Shown: piece by piece, positions 34,341 through 44,985 of the stretch
Position numbering within the stretch: the first letter of the stretch is position 1
How the letters are laid out: each line of letters begins with the position of its first letter
DNA from: an uncultured Paracoccaceae bacterium
Lineage (GTDB): Bacteria; Pseudomonadota; Alphaproteobacteria; Rhodobacterales; Rhodobacteraceae
Assembly (NCBI GenBank): GCA_943787785.1
Contig: CALSNT010000012.1
Span: forward strand, 1 to 64,000
Direction of reading: 5' to 3'
DNA: 64,000 nt
Notes under the pieces: generated by a model
Told to the model about the DNA's origin: nothing
Databases searched by the model: none
The model's input: only the letters and a program-made list of their open reading frames with translations
Program-made: the position numbers and the translations under genes

Positions 34341-35042
34341 TCAGTCATTCCCAGTCGCACTCGCGACATCAATCGTGACACCCGGACCCATGGTCGAGGT
34401 CAGGCTGACCTTCTTCATGTAGGTGCCTTTGGAGCCTGCCGGCTTGGCCTTGCTGACGGCATCGACGAAGGCCTGCACATTCTCGGTCAGCTTTTCTTGG
34501 CCGAACGAGGCTTTGCCGACGCCTGCATGAACAACGCCGTTCTTTTCAGCCTTGAACTGGACTTGGCCACCTTTGGCCGCCTCGACGGCCTCCTTGACGT
34601 CCATCGTCACCGTGCCAACCCGCGGGTTCGGCATCAGGTTGCGCGGGCCCAGCACTTTGCCCAGACGACCAACAATCGGCATCATGTCCGGCGTTGCAAT
34701 GCAGCGATCGAAGTCGATCTTGCCGCCCTGCACGATCTCCATCAGATCCTCGGCACCAACGATATCGGCACCTGCCGCCGTTGCTTCTTCGGCCTTGGGA
34801 CCACGAGCGAACACCGCTACGCGGACAGTCTTGCCGGTGCCGTTGGGCAGGTTGACTGAGCCGCGAACCATCTGGTCGGCATGGCGCGGGTCAACACCCA
34901 GGTTCATTGCAATCTCGATCGTCTCATCGAATTTTGCGGTCGCGTTTGCCTTCACAGCAGCGACGGCGTCGGCGACGGACATGTCGCCCTTGCCTTCAAT
35001 CGACTCACGAGCGGCGCGGGTACGTTTTCCTAGCTTTGCCAT
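34341..35042 (-). CDS. rplA: 50S ribosomal protein L1
   Basis: A 233-residue L1: [20 protein letters not shown] opening, then [20 protein letters not shown], and the C-terminal [17 protein letters not shown]1 forms the mobile stalk near the E site and represses its own operon by binding the mRNA. It follows rplK by 3 bp. Length and ends are standard. Confidence 0.97.
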   Translation of the reverse strand: MAKLGKRTRAARESIEGKGDMSVADAVAAVKANATAKFDETIEIAMNLGVDPRHADQMVRGSVNLPNGTGKTVRVAVFARGPKAEEATAAGADIVGAEDLMEIVQGGKIDFDRCIATPDMMPIVGRLGKVLGPRNLMPNPRVGTVTMDVKEAVEAAKGGQVQFKAEKNGVVHAGVGKASFGQEKLTENVQAFVDAVSKAKPAGSKGTYMKKVSLTSTMGPGVTIDVASATGND

Positions 35043-35045
35043 GAC

Positions 35046-35474
35046 TTACCCTTTCACCTCGATACCCATCGAGCCGGCAGACCCGATGATGATCTTCATC
35101 GCACCTTCAATGCTGGTCGCATTCAGGTCTTTCATCTTCGCCTCGGCGATCTCGCGCACCTGCTTGGTGGTGACCGAACCGACAACTTCGCGGCTGGGCG
35201 TTTTTGCGCCAGATTTCAGCTTGGCCGCTTTCTTCAGGAAGTAAGACGCAGGCGGCGTCTTGATATCCATCGAGAACGACTTGTCCTGATAATAGGTGAT
35301 CACTGTGGGGCACGGCGCACCCGCTTCCAGTTCCTGCGTCTTGGCGTTGAACGCTTTGCAGAATTCCATGATGTTGATGCCGCGCTGACCCAGCGCCGGC
35401 CCGACGGGCGGGGACGGGTTAGCTTGTCCGGCGGGCACCTGAAGCTTCATGGTGCCGGCTACTTTCTTGGCCAT
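35046..35474 (-). CDS. rplK: 50S ribosomal protein L11
   Basis: A 142-residue L11 starting [20 protein letters not shown] with [20 protein letters not shown], the standard rRNA-binding ending [15 protein letters not shown]. The start at 35474 has GGAG 9-12 bases upstream; the longer in-frame extension is leader DNA. Unusually, nusG does not lie next to it: about 880 bp intervene. Confidence 0.97.
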   Translation of the reverse strand: MAKKVAGTMKLQVPAGQANPSPPVGPALGQRGINIMEFCKAFNAKTQELEAGAPCPTVITYYQDKSFSMDIKTPPASYFLKKAAKLKSGAKTPSREVVGSVTTKQVREIAEAKMKDLNATSIEGAMKIIIGSAGSMGIEVKG

Positions 35475-36355
35475 CTGGCCTCTCCTTCTTCTCAACTCCG
35501 AACGGAACGCGACCCGCCGGATGGGCTGATGTGGTCCGGTCCGGGGCGCGCGCGCCCCCTCGCCTTCCACAGGGATGTCCCCTTGCGGGAACCGGCGCGG
35601 GATAGCGGAGGTGACAGGGCTTGGCAAGGGGAATGCGTGGGGAAACCGATTCAAGCAACAGCGATCAATCGGACACCTGAAGCTTCACCTAACAAGGCGT
35701 TTCTCAAGTCTGCGCCTTGCAGTCAGTAGGTATAGCTAACTGAGTTGTTCGCGAGAAATCCCTTAGGATCGAATACACACCAAACTTCCCCCCACACGTA
35801 TCTCTGCGACGAGGACTCAGGGTTGAAACCAATCTGACAACTCAGGATGTCACGAACAAGGCACAATTCGTGCTCTATTTCATTTCTCGCAGGCCATGAT
35901 CTGTCGCTTTTGTCGTCTCGCAAGTTTAGGCTCCAACTCACCTTCACCAACTTGCTATCTTTTCCAAAACAAAAACGGAGATACGCAGGGTGACCGCCGA
36001 ACGTTAGAGCCTGCAAATTTATCCACGCGTATCCGTTCCGTATATCGTCTTTGCCTCTAACCCAATTCCTTACCTTTTCGAGTACAACTTTTTCCCCTCT
36101 TGCGCAGAAATGACTACGCCGCCAGCGAAGACGAAAGCGCCGGAATCTTGATCAATCATGAATGCTGTCGACATATATGCCCATGCAAGCGCAATGATGG
36201 ATGTCTTTCGCTTTGTATAGATGCTTTTTGCAGCTGCGCAATGTTAGCCTTGCCCAGAATAGCGGGCGCGCTTGTCCAGGAAAATCAAGATCGGTTCTGC
36301 ATTCTGAACAAACTCACCGCCCATTGCATGCGGTGCTCGTTGTTACCCGCCTATG
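35475..36355. other. 880-bp insert between nusG and rplK
   Basis: In most proteobacteria secE-nusG-rplK-rplA are nearly contiguous. Here the gap holds AT-rich DNA from about 35680 to 36340 with broken minus-strand protein-like frames, and GC-rich leader DNA from 35475 to 35660. No insertion-sequence ends are seen. Confidence 0.6.
35723..36110 (-). pseudogene. Unrecognised gene or relic between nusG and rplK
   Basis: A minus frame ending at 35723 reads YAWINLQALTFGGHPAYLRF, then SWPARNEIEHELCLVRDILS and QRYVWGEVWCVFDPKGFLAN, and can be extended upstream through VVLEKVRNWVRGKDDIRNGY without a good start. A second minus frame, upstream and overlapping (36070-36190: TSIIALAWAYMSTAFMIDQD), gives a hydrophobic segment. 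Together they may be one frameshifted gene. Codon use is AT-rich relative to the flanking ribosomal genes, suggesting transfer. No family recognised. Confidence 0.35.
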
Positions 36356-36889
36356 TCAGCTCTGCTTCGTTACCTGCGTGTATTCCAGTTCGACCGGAGT
36401 CGCGCGCCCGAAGATCGAGACGCTGACTTTCAGCCGTTGATTTTCGTCGTCCACACCCTCGACCATGCCGTCGAAACCTTCGAACGGGCCGTCAGTGACG
36501 GCAACTTTTTCGCCCACGTCGAAGTGGATCAGGGTGCGCGGAGCCTGCTCACCCTCTTCGACCCGGTTCAGAATCTGGTTCACCTCGGCGTCGCGCATCG
36601 GCATCGGGCGACCTTGCGGGCCCAGAAACCCCGTGACGCGGTTGATCGAGTTGATCAGGTGATAGCCCTCATCGGACATCTCCATGCGCACCAGCACATA
36701 GCCCGGCATGAAGCGCCGCTCGGTCGGGACTTTCTTTCCACGACGGATCTCGATCACTTCTTCGGTCGGGACCAGAACCTCTTCGATCTCGTCCTGCAAT
36801 CCGGCGTCTTCGACCGAATGCCGGATCTGTTCCGCGATCTTCTTTTCGAAGTTCGACAGCACACTCACCGAATACCAGCGCTTTGCCAT
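36356..36889 (-). CDS. nusG: Transcription termination/antitermination factor NusG
   Basis: A 177-residue NusG: N-terminal NGN domain (KRWYSVSVLSNFEKKIAEQI, then RRFMPGYVLVRMEMSDEGYH) and C-terminal KOW domain (FDVGEKVAVTDGPFEGFDGM). It binds RNA polymerase and couples it to Rho or the ribosome. It lies downstream of secE after 183 bp. Confidence 0.97.
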   Translation of the reverse strand: MAKRWYSVSVLSNFEKKIAEQIRHSVEDAGLQDEIEEVLVPTEEVIEIRRGKKVPTERRFMPGYVLVRMEMSDEGYHLINSINRVTGFLGPQGRPMPMRDAEVNQILNRVEEGEQAPRTLIHFDVGEKVAVTDGPFEGFDGMVEGVDDENQRLKVSVSIFGRATPVELEYTQVTKQS

Positions 36890-37072
36890 GATTGCCCTTG
36901 CCTGTTTCCGCCGACCGCAGAGGCCGGAAATTTTGCCGTATTCTCAAGCCCTTGAAAGGCTATCCCGAAACAAAAAGCGGCGCGCAACTCGAATCGCCAC
37001 GCGCCATGTCTCAGAATGAGGCCCCGCTTATCGCCCGATGCGGATTATTTCAAGGGGTAGGGCAGGAAATCG

Positions 37073-37273
37073 TCAGCCGAAATAGCCAAGAACCAGTTTC
37101 AGACTTTCACGGATGCCAAGATCGACGACAAAAAAGAAAACCGCCGTAATCGCGCACATCACAAAGACCATACCCGTGGTCACCAGAACCTCGCGCCGCC
37201 CCGGCCAGACGACCTTGGACACTTCCGAGCGGACCTGCTGAATAAACTGGAACGGATTGGTGCGGGTTGCCAT
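37073..37273 (-). CDS. secE: Preprotein translocase subunit SecE
   Basis: A 66-residue SecE with the amphipathic helix FIQQVRSEVSKVVWPGRREV and one membrane helix (TTGMVFVMCAITAVFFFVVD). It clamps the SecY channel. GAGATC precedes the ATG by a few bases. First gene of the secE-nusG unit. Confidence 0.95.
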   Translation of the reverse strand: MATRTNPFQFIQQVRSEVSKVVWPGRREVLVTTGMVFVMCAITAVFFFVVDLGIRESLKLVLGYFG

Positions 37274-37339
37274 GAGCGATCTCCTTCGATGGGGCAGATA
37301 CGCGCAATGCGGGTCCGTTTCAAGACGGTTGCGATCACA

Positions 37340-38314
37340 TCAAATCCATCGCACCAGCCGAAGGATCAGCAATTGTAATGCGACGACAATCGCCAACCCG
37401 CTGCAGAACGCCCAGAAGGCCATTGACCAATCCGCACCCGGTATGCCGCCGACGTTGATCCCCAACAGCCCTGTCAGAAAACCAAGCGGCAGGAAGATCG
37501 CCGATATCACCGACAGGATATAAAGGTTCCGGTTCAGCCGATCCGCCAACGCCGCCTGCAGTTCGTCCTTCACAACTTGAAGACGCTCGCGCATCGCATC
37601 CAGTTCCTCGACCGTACGAATCAAGCGGTCGTGGGATTCGAACAGACGGCGGTGATCGGTTTCGTCCAGAAGATGCACATTGGCTTGCGCCAGCAGAGAA
37701 AGCGCGTCGCGCTGCGGCGCGATATGGCGGCGGAAACCGACGATGCGACGGCGCGTTTCTGTGACCCGAGCGCGCAGTTCCGGCGACAGGTCGGTCAGCA
37801 CGTCCTCTTCCAGCGCATCGGTTTCGTCATCAAGATCACGCAAGAACGTCTCGATCCGACTGCCCAAGTGCTCGACCAAATCACACAAGAAAGCGCCGGG
37901 GCGGATTGGCCCCCGCCCGGCTTCAAGCCCGACGCGCATGTCATCGAGCGAGGCGAGGCGGCGGCGCGATACGGTGACGATCCGTGCCGGGTCCAGCCAT
38001 ATCCGTACCGAGACCATGTCTTCTGGCTCGGCCCCTTCATTCAGGTTCACGCCGCGCAGAATCAACATTATGCCATCGTCCAGTGGCATTGCACGGGGGC
38101 GGGTTTCTTCGGCCAGAAGTGCCGTCAGAATATGCGGATCAAGATAGCCCAGCCATGTGCCGATCCAATTGCGCAGACCCGGCGCGTCGGCAGCAAGGTG
38201 TACCCAAGCCGGTTCTGGCGCTCGCAACGCCGCCACGATCGAGGCGTCAGTGTGCAAAACGACGTTGTCGACATCGTTGCGCAGGGCGCAGGCAAAAAGG
38301 ACCGCTTCAGTCAT
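37340..38314 (-). CDS. CorA/ZntB-family divalent cation transporter
   Basis: A 324-residue member with a long cytoplasmic N-terminal funnel and two C-terminal membrane helices (LYILSVISAIFLPLGFLTGL and MAFWAFCSGLAIVVALQLLI). The pore motif is GINVGG in place of the GMN of CorA, which points to the ZntB branch, a proton-driven zinc importer in current views. Ends RLVRWI. It lies 26 bp before secE's upstream end on the same strand. Confidence 0.85.
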   Translation of the reverse strand: MTEAVLFACALRNDVDNVVLHTDASIVAALRAPEPAWVHLAADAPGLRNWIGTWLGYLDPHILTALLAEETRPRAMPLDDGIMLILRGVNLNEGAEPEDMVSVRIWLDPARIVTVSRRRLASLDDMRVGLEAGRGPIRPGAFLCDLVEHLGSRIETFLRDLDDETDALEEDVLTDLSPELRARVTETRRRIVGFRRHIAPQRDALSLLAQANVHLLDETDHRRLFESHDRLIRTVEELDAMRERLQVVKDELQAALADRLNRNLYILSVISAIFLPLGFLTGLLGINVGGIPGADWSMAFWAFCSGLAIVVALQLLILRLVRWI

Positions 38315-38417
38315 GTCACAACGCTAATGCAAGGCGCAGGCTGTGCAAGTCGGTTTCCCGCTGAACATCGCCTGTTCCGAACATATCCGGGTTTCACACA
38401 AATTGGCTGGCTGATCC

Positions 38418-38493
38418 TGGCAGGGGTTGGGGGACTCGAACCCACGACCCTCGGTTTTGGAGACCGATGCTCTACCAACTGAGCTAAACCCCT
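38418..38493 (-). tRNA. tRNA-Trp (CCA)
   Basis: A 76-base cloverleaf with encoded CCA. Acceptor AGGGGTT pairs with AACCCCT; anticodon loop CTCCAAA gives CCA; T-arm GTGGGTTCGAGTCCC is standard. Minus strand, upstream of the transporter and secE, as in many proteobacteria where tRNA-Trp precedes secE. Confidence 0.95.
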
Positions 38494-38589
38494 AGGACCA
38501 GTGCCGGGTTCCTAGGGCGACGGCGCGCGGATATCAAGTGGGATTGTCACAGCCGGCTTGCGCCGTACAAATGCTTTTCCGCGCTTAAT

Positions 38590-39771
38590 TCACTTGTTCT
38601 TTGACTCCCGCACCCGATCGGAAGGCGTCGAAGATCCTGCCCCGCAAACCGCCCGCAACGCCTGCCATTCGCGCGGCGTCAGAACGGGTTCACCTGATAC
38701 CTCCGTCAACTCGGCGGCTCGCGCGATCCGGTCACCCAGCGCGGGGTGAGAGCTGAAGTGCGAGATCAAACCACCAGCCTCACCACCAACCTCACGGAAC
38801 CGCTCGAACATCGTGGCCAGCGCGGCGGGCGGCAGACCGGCCTGATCCAGCAGCTCCAGCGCAAAAATATCGGCGTTGCTTTCAGCTTCGCGAGAATAGC
38901 TCGCCTGGATCAACCGTTCCGTCATGAACAAAACGGCTGCTCCACCCGCAAAATCACCGAACAGCAGGCCCAGAACGCCGACCGACCCGGCGGTTCGCAA
39001 CGCAATACGGGCCGGGTCGCGGGCGACCACATGACCAATTTCATGCGCCAGTACGGCAGCAACCTCTTCCGGCGCTTCTGCGGCGTCGATCAGGCCGCGA
39101 AACAAGATCACCTGACCACCCGGAAGCGCGAATGCGTTGATCAGATCGTGGTCCAACACATGCACCGTTAGGTCGTTGGGCAGCTCGGTCCCTGGCGACA
39201 GCCGGTCGGTCATTTTCGCCAGCGCGGCCAGCCCTTCAGGTTCCTCGCAAACCTCGACGGGCAGCAGCGCGTTGTCGCTGAGCATGGTACGGATCTGTTC
39301 AAAGGTGCTGTCGCCCAATGCCCGCTCACCTGCAGGCGGCAGCAGTTCCGCCAATTGATCCGCCATCAGCGGCACCAGAACCAGAATAATCAGTGCAACC
39401 GAGGCAATCGCGCCTACCGCCCAGCCGAACAGCCGCCCTTTACCGGGCGCTTCCGGACCACGTTTTATCATCGGTGCGCGCGCCGACAGGATACGAACTG
39501 CCTCGGGATCATTGACCAACAGGCGTGCCAGCTTATTTCCCGTGCGCGCAAGCACGATCATGTCCTTCGCGGCCTGATCGCGAACCGCGCGCAGGTCAGC
39601 CATCGCCCAGCGCACTGGCTTTTTACCCGGCAGAGCGATCACCAACCAGGCATCGCTACCAGAGTCATCCACCGAAATCTCGACCCGATGCACAATGGGC
39701 GACTCTCCGTCGAGGAAATCGGCATATGCTGAGAACGACGGCGCGCCTTCTGTGACGTGGATCGTGATCAT
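38590..39771 (-). CDS. M48-family membrane metalloprotease
   Basis: A 393-residue protein with one membrane helix (GWAVGAIASVALIILVLVPL, about 115-135) and a zinc peptidase domain: AAVLAHEIGHVVARDPARIA with HEIGH, and SREAESNADIFALELLDQAG supplying the third ligand. The C-terminal FSSHPALGDRIARAAEL is typical of BepA/Oma1-like M48 enzymes. Its first 4 bases overlap the end of the DUF898 gene (ATGA), so the two are translationally coupled. Confidence 0.9.
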   Translation of the reverse strand: MITIHVTEGAPSFSAYADFLDGESPIVHRVEISVDDSGSDAWLVIALPGKKPVRWAMADLRAVRDQAAKDMIVLARTGNKLARLLVNDPEAVRILSARAPMIKRGPEAPGKGRLFGWAVGAIASVALIILVLVPLMADQLAELLPPAGERALGDSTFEQIRTMLSDNALLPVEVCEEPEGLAALAKMTDRLSPGTELPNDLTVHVLDHDLINAFALPGGQVILFRGLIDAAEAPEEVAAVLAHEIGHVVARDPARIALRTAGSVGVLGLLFGDFAGGAAVLFMTERLIQASYSREAESNADIFALELLDQAGLPPAALATMFERFREVGGEAGGLISHFSSHPALGDRIARAAELTEVSGEPVLTPREWQALRAVCGAGSSTPSDRVRESKNK

Positions 39772-40955
39772 ATCGCCGCCCCGATATCCAGCGCCTCGGC
39801 AAAGCCTTCCGCCTCGGCGAAACGGTCGCGGTCAGTCTGGCGGACGGCCAAAAGGCCGGACACGCCCGTAATGGCGAGCGTTTCAGCATAATGCCGCATC
39901 AGCGGCAGCGTCAGAAACACATGACGCAACACGCCCCAGAGGATGAAGGCCGAGAAATAAAGGATCAGCCCAACTGTCCAGATCAGAGCAGACGGCAGGC
40001 CCAGTTGGTTCAGGTCCTCAAGATCGAGGTCGAACTGTCCGCTGCTACCGACATATGCGCCAATTAAACCAAGCAAAACGACCATAAAACCTGTCATCAC
40101 CAGCCCGGCCAAAAAGTTACCCAGCACGTAGATACCGAAAACCCGCCCGGTGCGGGGCGCTGCCGCGAACCCGATACCTTCCGCCGATTTTGTGCTCGTC
40201 AGTTTGCGAAACGCAGCGACCCGGTAGTGAATGGCGCCGATCAGCATCACCGGCAGGCTTAGCGCCAAAATCGCCGCAAATTCCGGTCGTTCCAGCCAAA
40301 TGCTGATGCCAAATGCTCCCGCCGAAACCAAGCCGCTGATATAGGCCACCAGATAGGGCGGATAGAGCATCCCCCAGCCACCACCCTGAGTTATCGTCAC
40401 CGTGCCATAAGTTGTTCGATCCGCACGGTATTTTTCCAGCCAGAACGTCATGCGAGGCCACAATAGCCCCAGCGAAATCCCGGTCACCAGCCAGTGCCAT
40501 ATGGCCCGCCCGGCATAGCCCCAAGCACCCGGCTTCATACCAAACCGGATGCCCCGCCAGCGGGTCCGCGCCAGAATATAGCGCCGCGCCCGATACTGGG
40601 CGTAGAACACCACCGGCACCAAGCCGACAAAACTCAGCGCATAGGCTGCGAAATTGTCCTGCAGAAACGCAAAGCTGAGGAACATCAGGATCAGGTTCAC
40701 GATGCCGATGTAGAAAGCCAGAAACACGACGGCGATCAGGAAACCAAGCAGCTTCTCCAGAGGTTCTCCAACGTATTCAAGTGGTTGACCTCCGGGACGG
40801 ATCGACGACCAATAAAACCGGCGCAAGCGGGTCTTCATCCAGAACCGATAGAGCCCAAGCGTCAGCACCGTCAGCAGACTGGTCCTCAGCGCCAGCCAGA
40901 ACAGGCGACCGCGTCTGCCGGCGAACCCGGTGTTCAGGTCCGCCAGCGTGCTCAT
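39768..40955 (-). CDS. DUF898 (YjgN-like) membrane protein
   Basis: A 395-residue protein of two related halves, each with aromatic membrane helices: [20 protein letters not shown] and [10 protein letters not shown] in the first, then [20 protein letters not shown] and [13 protein letters not shown] in the second. These are DUF898 hallmarks. Function unknown. It overlaps the parC end by 4 bases upstream and the M48 gene downstream, so parC-DUF898-M48 form one transcript. Confidence 0.85.
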   Translation of the reverse strand: MSTLADLNTGFAGRRGRLFWLALRTSLLTVLTLGLYRFWMKTRLRRFYWSSIRPGGQPLEYVGEPLEKLLGFLIAVVFLAFYIGIVNLILMFLSFAFLQDNFAAYALSFVGLVPVVFYAQYRARRYILARTRWRGIRFGMKPGAWGYAGRAIWHWLVTGISLGLLWPRMTFWLEKYRADRTTYGTVTITQGGGWGMLYPPYLVAYISGLVSAGAFGISIWLERPEFAAILALSLPVMLIGAIHYRVAAFRKLTSTKSAEGIGFAAAPRTGRVFGIYVLGNFLAGLVMTGFMVVLLGLIGAYVGSSGQFDLDLEDLNQLGLPSALIWTVGLILYFSAFILWGVLRHVFLTLPLMRHYAETLAITGVSGLLAVRQTDRDRFAEAEGFAEALDIGAAI

Positions 40956-43276
40956 GTGAAGGTGTTATCGCGCGGAAAGCCCCGCGGCGCCATACGCCCG
41001 GCGGCGGCCCGCTTGCCGCGCCATTCGTCCAATTCGGTCTCGGTCCGGGTCCGCCCGGCCGGATCGTGCCAGGACAGCCCGTCGGCGAGTGTGAATGTCG
41101 TCAGATCACTTAACCCGCCATCCTTGTATTTCTGTAGCCGAACGCCTTTGCCACGCGTCATCTCGGGGAGCTCATCCAGCGCGAAAATCAGCACCTTTCG
41201 GTTCTGCCCGACCGTCGCGACCGTATCCCCGCTGACCGGCTTGCAAATCCGCGCCACCACGTCGCCCTTGACGTTCAGCACCTGCTTGCCGCTGCGGGTT
41301 TGGGCGACAATCTCGCCCTCGGGCACCACGAATCCGTCCCCGGCGGAGGAGGCAACCAGAAGTCGACGCTCAGCGTCATGCACGAACAGCTCCACAATCG
41401 CCGCTTCGTTGGGCAGGTCGATCATAAGACGCACGGGTTCGCCCATGCCACGTCCGCCTGGCAAAGTGCTGGCCGGAATCGTGTAGAACCGCCCGTTGCC
41501 GCCAAACAGGATCAGCTTGTCGGTGGTCTGGGCGTGGAACAGGAACCGCCCTTCGTCGCCATCTTTGAATTTCAGCTCGGTCGCGGGGTCGACATGGCCC
41601 TTCATCGCGCGGATCCAGCCCATGGCCGAGCAGACTATGGTGATCGGCTCTTTCGGGATCATAGCCTCCAACGGAACCTCTTCGACCTCACCCGCCTCAC
41701 CAAACCGGGTACGGCGTGCGCTCAGGGCCGCATCCTTGCCGAAATTCTTCTTCACATCGCGCAGTTCGTCAGCGATGCGCTTCCATTGGCGATCTTCGGA
41801 AGACAGAAGATCACGCAGATCGTCGCGCTCAGCCTCCAGCGCCTCTTTCTCGCGGAGCAGTTCCATTTCTTCCAGGCGGCGCAGGCTGCGCAGACGCATG
41901 TTCAGGATCGCTTCGACCTGCACCTCGCTCAGCGCCGGGTCTGGTTCCAGTCCCAGCCCCTTCGGGCCGATGTAATCCGTTTCGTCCAAGGCGCGCGGGA
42001 ATTCCCGATCCCAATCCTCGGCCATCAGCGCGGCCTTGGGATCTTCGTCATAACGAATGATGTCGATGACCCGGTCGAGGTTCAGGAACGCGACGATCAG
42101 CCCTTCCAGCACCTCCAACCGGTGGTCGATCTTGTCCAGCCGGTGCTTGGAGCGGCGAAGCAAAACGTCGCGGCGATGGTCAAGGAAGGCGCGCAGAACC
42201 TCTTTCAGCGAACACACCTTCGGTGTCAGCCCGTCGATCAACACGTTCATGTTGAGCGAGAACCGCGTTTCCAGGTCGGACGCCCGGAACAGCATCCCCA
42301 TCAGCGCCTCTGGGTCCACCGTCCGCGCACGGGGTTCCAGCACGATCCGAATATCTTCAGCACTCTCATCGCGCACATCTGCCAGGATCGGCAGCTTCTT
42401 CGTCTGGATCAGCTCCGCCAGTTTCTCGATTAAACGGCTTTTCGGCACCTGATAAGGGATCTCGGTCACGACAATTTGCCACTGCCCGCGCCCCAGATCC
42501 TCGACCTCCCAGGTCGAGCGTAGCCGGAAACTGCCGCGTCCGGTCCGGTACGCGTTGGCGATATTCTCGGGCGGCTCCACAATTATCCCGCCGGTCGGGA
42601 AATCCGGCCCCGGCACCATCTCGATCAACGTATCTTCACGCACCAACTCGGAATTCTTTGCCTTCGCCAGATGGATGCAGGCGTCGAGCAACTCATTCAG
42701 ATTATGCGGTGGGATATTGGTCGCCATCCCCACGGCAATCCCGCTGGACCCGTTGGCCAGAAGGTTCGGGAATGTCGCAGGAAGCACCACGGGCTCTTGC
42801 AAGGTGCCGTCGTAATTATCACGGAAATCCACCGCGTTTTCGGCCAACCCTTCCAGCAGCGCCTCAGCCGCCGCCGTCATCCGTGCTTCGGTATAGCGCG
42901 CCGCAGCCGGGTTATCGCCGTCGACGTTGCCAAAGTTTCCCTGCCCGTCGACCAACGGATAGCGGACGTTGAAATCCTGCGCCAACCGCGCCATCGCGTC
43001 GTAAATCGCCGCGTCGCCGTGCGGGTGGTAGTTGCCCATCACATCCCCGGAGATCTTCGCCGATTTGCGAAAACCGCCGGTCGAATTCAGCTTCAACTCG
43101 CGCATCGCGTACAGAATCCGGCGATGCACCGGCTTCAGCCCGTCGCGCGCGTCCGGCAGGGCCCGGTGCATGATCGTGGACAGCGCATAGGTCAGATACC
43201 GCTCGCCAATTGCGCGGCGCAGCGGTTCGACCAAGTCGCCCGGCACGTCGCCGGTCAGATCATCAGCATCGGACAT
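40952..43276 (-). CDS. parC: DNA topoisomerase IV subunit A
   Basis: A 774-residue ParC. The active-site tyrosine is Tyr128 in [12 protein letters not shown]; the quinolone-determining loop [20 protein letters not shown] has alanine at the position of E. coli Ser80, usual in alphaproteobacteria. The C-terminal beta-pinwheel runs from about residue 510 ([11 protein letters not shown]). With ParE it decatenates replicated chromosomes. The start at 43276 gives [10 protein letters not shown]; an upstream in-frame start adds non-conserved sequence. Confidence 0.95.
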   Translation of the reverse strand: MSDADDLTGDVPGDLVEPLRRAIGERYLTYALSTIMHRALPDARDGLKPVHRRILYAMRELKLNSTGGFRKSAKISGDVMGNYHPHGDAAIYDAMARLAQDFNVRYPLVDGQGNFGNVDGDNPAAARYTEARMTAAAEALLEGLAENAVDFRDNYDGTLQEPVVLPATFPNLLANGSSGIAVGMATNIPPHNLNELLDACIHLAKAKNSELVREDTLIEMVPGPDFPTGGIIVEPPENIANAYRTGRGSFRLRSTWEVEDLGRGQWQIVVTEIPYQVPKSRLIEKLAELIQTKKLPILADVRDESAEDIRIVLEPRARTVDPEALMGMLFRASDLETRFSLNMNVLIDGLTPKVCSLKEVLRAFLDHRRDVLLRRSKHRLDKIDHRLEVLEGLIVAFLNLDRVIDIIRYDEDPKAALMAEDWDREFPRALDETDYIGPKGLGLEPDPALSEVQVEAILNMRLRSLRRLEEMELLREKEALEAERDDLRDLLSSEDRQWKRIADELRDVKKNFGKDAALSARRTRFGEAGEVEEVPLEAMIPKEPITIVCSAMGWIRAMKGHVDPATELKFKDGDEGRFLFHAQTTDKLILFGGNGRFYTIPASTLPGGRGMGEPVRLMIDLPNEAAIVELFVHDAERRLLVASSAGDGFVVPEGEIVAQTRSGKQVLNVKGDVVARICKPVSGDTVATVGQNRKVLIFALDELPEMTRGKGVRLQKYKDGGLSDLTTFTLADGLSWHDPAGRTRTETELDEWRGKRAAAGRMAPRGFPRDNTFT

Positions 43277-43402
43277 CTGCAGAGGTGATAGCGGCTGCGA
43301 TTCCGGGCGGCAAGCGCGGGAAAAGCAGAAAATTGAACCGAGTCGCCCGTGCCACCGACCCATGAACAGGAAGACACGATTTCGAAACCGGGGGAGGCCA
43401 CA

Positions 43403-43681
43403 ATGACACGCACTGCCAACGCAACCATCATCGTCCTTTACGCCGCCGCGATCCCGCTGCTGGCCGGGTTGAGCGATGAAACTGTGGATCGCCTCGCGTT
43501 GCTGGCCGGGAGAGGCACGCTAGAGGCTGCCGCCGCCGCACCGATATCTGACGAACAGGCTGTCGAGCTGGCTCTGGCGGCCACCCGCGCAAACCACAGG
43601 CCCGCTCCGCTGACGACCTTCGCGCCATATCCGGATGCCGAGACCGACGACAACGTCACGGTGCTTGCCAGCCTGAATTGA
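43403..43681 (+). CDS. Small hypothetical protein (92 aa)
   Basis: ATG 43403 has GGAGG 5-9 bases upstream. The N-terminus [20 protein letters not shown] is weakly hydrophobic, followed by an alanine-rich middle and an acidic end. It is transcribed divergently from parC. Family unknown; the longer in-frame start is less likely. Confidence 0.5.
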   Translation: MTRTANATIIVLYAAAIPLLAGLSDETVDRLALLAGRGTLEAAAAAPISDEQAVELALAATRANHRPAPLTTFAPYPDAETDDNVTVLASLN

Positions 43682-43789
43682 ACTCGGACTCTGGGGCATC
43701 TACCATCATGTGATTGCCGCACCGTCGCCGTTGTCCTGCCTTGGCTTGTGACCTAACTGCACCCAATGCGTTCAACGAAGTCCGGTGCA

Positions 43790-44647
43790 ATGAATCATCC
43801 CTTGGAAACCTCGCTAACCAAACGGTCAATCCTGATTACCGGATGCTCGTCCGGCATCGGACGGGACGCCGCGCAGGCATTGCACAAACGCGGCTGGCAG
43901 GTCTTTGCAAGCTGCCGCAAACAGACCGATTGCGACACGCTGATCGCCGAGGGCATCGCAAGCCCGCGTCTGGACTACAATGATCCCGACAGCATCCGTA
44001 CAGCTCTGGCCGAAGTTCTTGACGCCACCGGAGGCACCCTTGACGCGCTGTTCAACAACGGTGCTTACGCCATCCCCGGAGCCGTCGAAGACCTGCCGAC
44101 CGATGCCCTGCGCACGATCTTCGAGGCAAATTTTTTTGGCTGGCACGAGTTGACCCGTCAAGTGATCCCGGTGATGCGCGCGCAGGGCCACGGTCGGATC
44201 GTTCAGTGCTCGTCGGTGCTGGGCTTCATCCCAATGAAATGGCGCGGGGCCTATGTGGCCAGCAAATATGCTCTGGAAGGGCTGACCGACACGCTGCGCA
44301 TGGAAATGACCGACACCCCGATCCGCATCAGCCTGATAGAGCCCGGACCAATCACCACCCGTTTCCGTGTTAACGCCGCACTAGAATTCGACCGCTGGAT
44401 CGACTGGAAAGCTTCGGTCCGCGCCGACCAATACGAACGCAGCCTGCTGGGTCGCCTGAAATCAGCGACCGAGGGCAAAGACCCGTTCGAACTGCCGCCT
44501 TCTGCGGTCACCAAAAGGCTGATCCATGCGCTGGAGGCGGCACGGCCCAAGGCGCGCTATTTCGTGACGGTGCCAACGTGGGGGGCGTCCGTTCTCAGCC
44601 GGATCCTGCCAACCAAAGCGTTGGATTGGATTGTCGGGAAGGGGTAA
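43790..44647 (+). CDS. Short-chain dehydrogenase/reductase
   Basis: A 285-residue classical SDR: SILITGCSSGIGRDAAQALH, LDALFNNGAYAIPGAVEDLP (NNGAYA in place of NNAG) and the catalytic YVASKYALEGL with serine in VQCSSVLGF. The long C-terminus (about 60 residues, VPTWGASVLSRILPTKALDW) suggests a sterol- or retinol-dehydrogenase-like subgroup. The start at 43790 (MNHPLETSL) is chosen by homology; no strong ribosome site. Substrate unknown. Confidence 0.85.
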   Translation: MNHPLETSLTKRSILITGCSSGIGRDAAQALHKRGWQVFASCRKQTDCDTLIAEGIASPRLDYNDPDSIRTALAEVLDATGGTLDALFNNGAYAIPGAVEDLPTDALRTIFEANFFGWHELTRQVIPVMRAQGHGRIVQCSSVLGFIPMKWRGAYVASKYALEGLTDTLRMEMTDTPIRISLIEPGPITTRFRVNAALEFDRWIDWKASVRADQYERSLLGRLKSATEGKDPFELPPSAVTKRLIHALEAARPKARYFVTVPTWGASVLSRILPTKALDWIVGKG

Positions 44648-44776
44648 TAGATCGAGGGGGGTCGCTCTTGATCAGACGCTGCCAAACGCATCAACCAACC
44701 CGGCCAAAACCAACACGCGGTGTTCCGCTTTCCCGGCACTTGCCCTACATAACAGCTAAACCCAAGGAACCCGCCC

Positions 44777-44983
44777 ATGCTTTCCGACCCGCTATTCATC
44801 GTCGTCGCCATCTCGGTCCTCGTGGTGCTCGCCGTCCTACTCTTCGGCATCGGCACCTTCGCAAAGGGCGGCGAGTTCAACCGCAAATACGCCAACAAGA
44901 TCATGCGTTACCGCATCCTGGCGCAGGCTATCGCGGTCGCGGTGATCCTTGCCTTCGTCTTCTTCCGCCGCATGGGGGGCTGA
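44777..44983 (+). CDS. HIG1-domain twin-transmembrane protein
   Basis: A 68-residue protein with two membrane helices (FIVVAISVLVVLAVLLFGIG and ILAQAIAVAVILAFVFF) joined by KGGEFNRKYANKIMRYR, the HIG1 pattern. Mitochondrial HIG1 proteins (Rcf1) bind respiratory complexes; a similar role with a terminal oxidase is plausible. It ends 2 bp before the adenosyltransferase start. Confidence 0.85.
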   Translation: MLSDPLFIVVAISVLVVLAVLLFGIGTFAKGGEFNRKYANKIMRYRILAQAIAVAVILAFVFFRRMGG

Positions 44984-44985
44984 GC

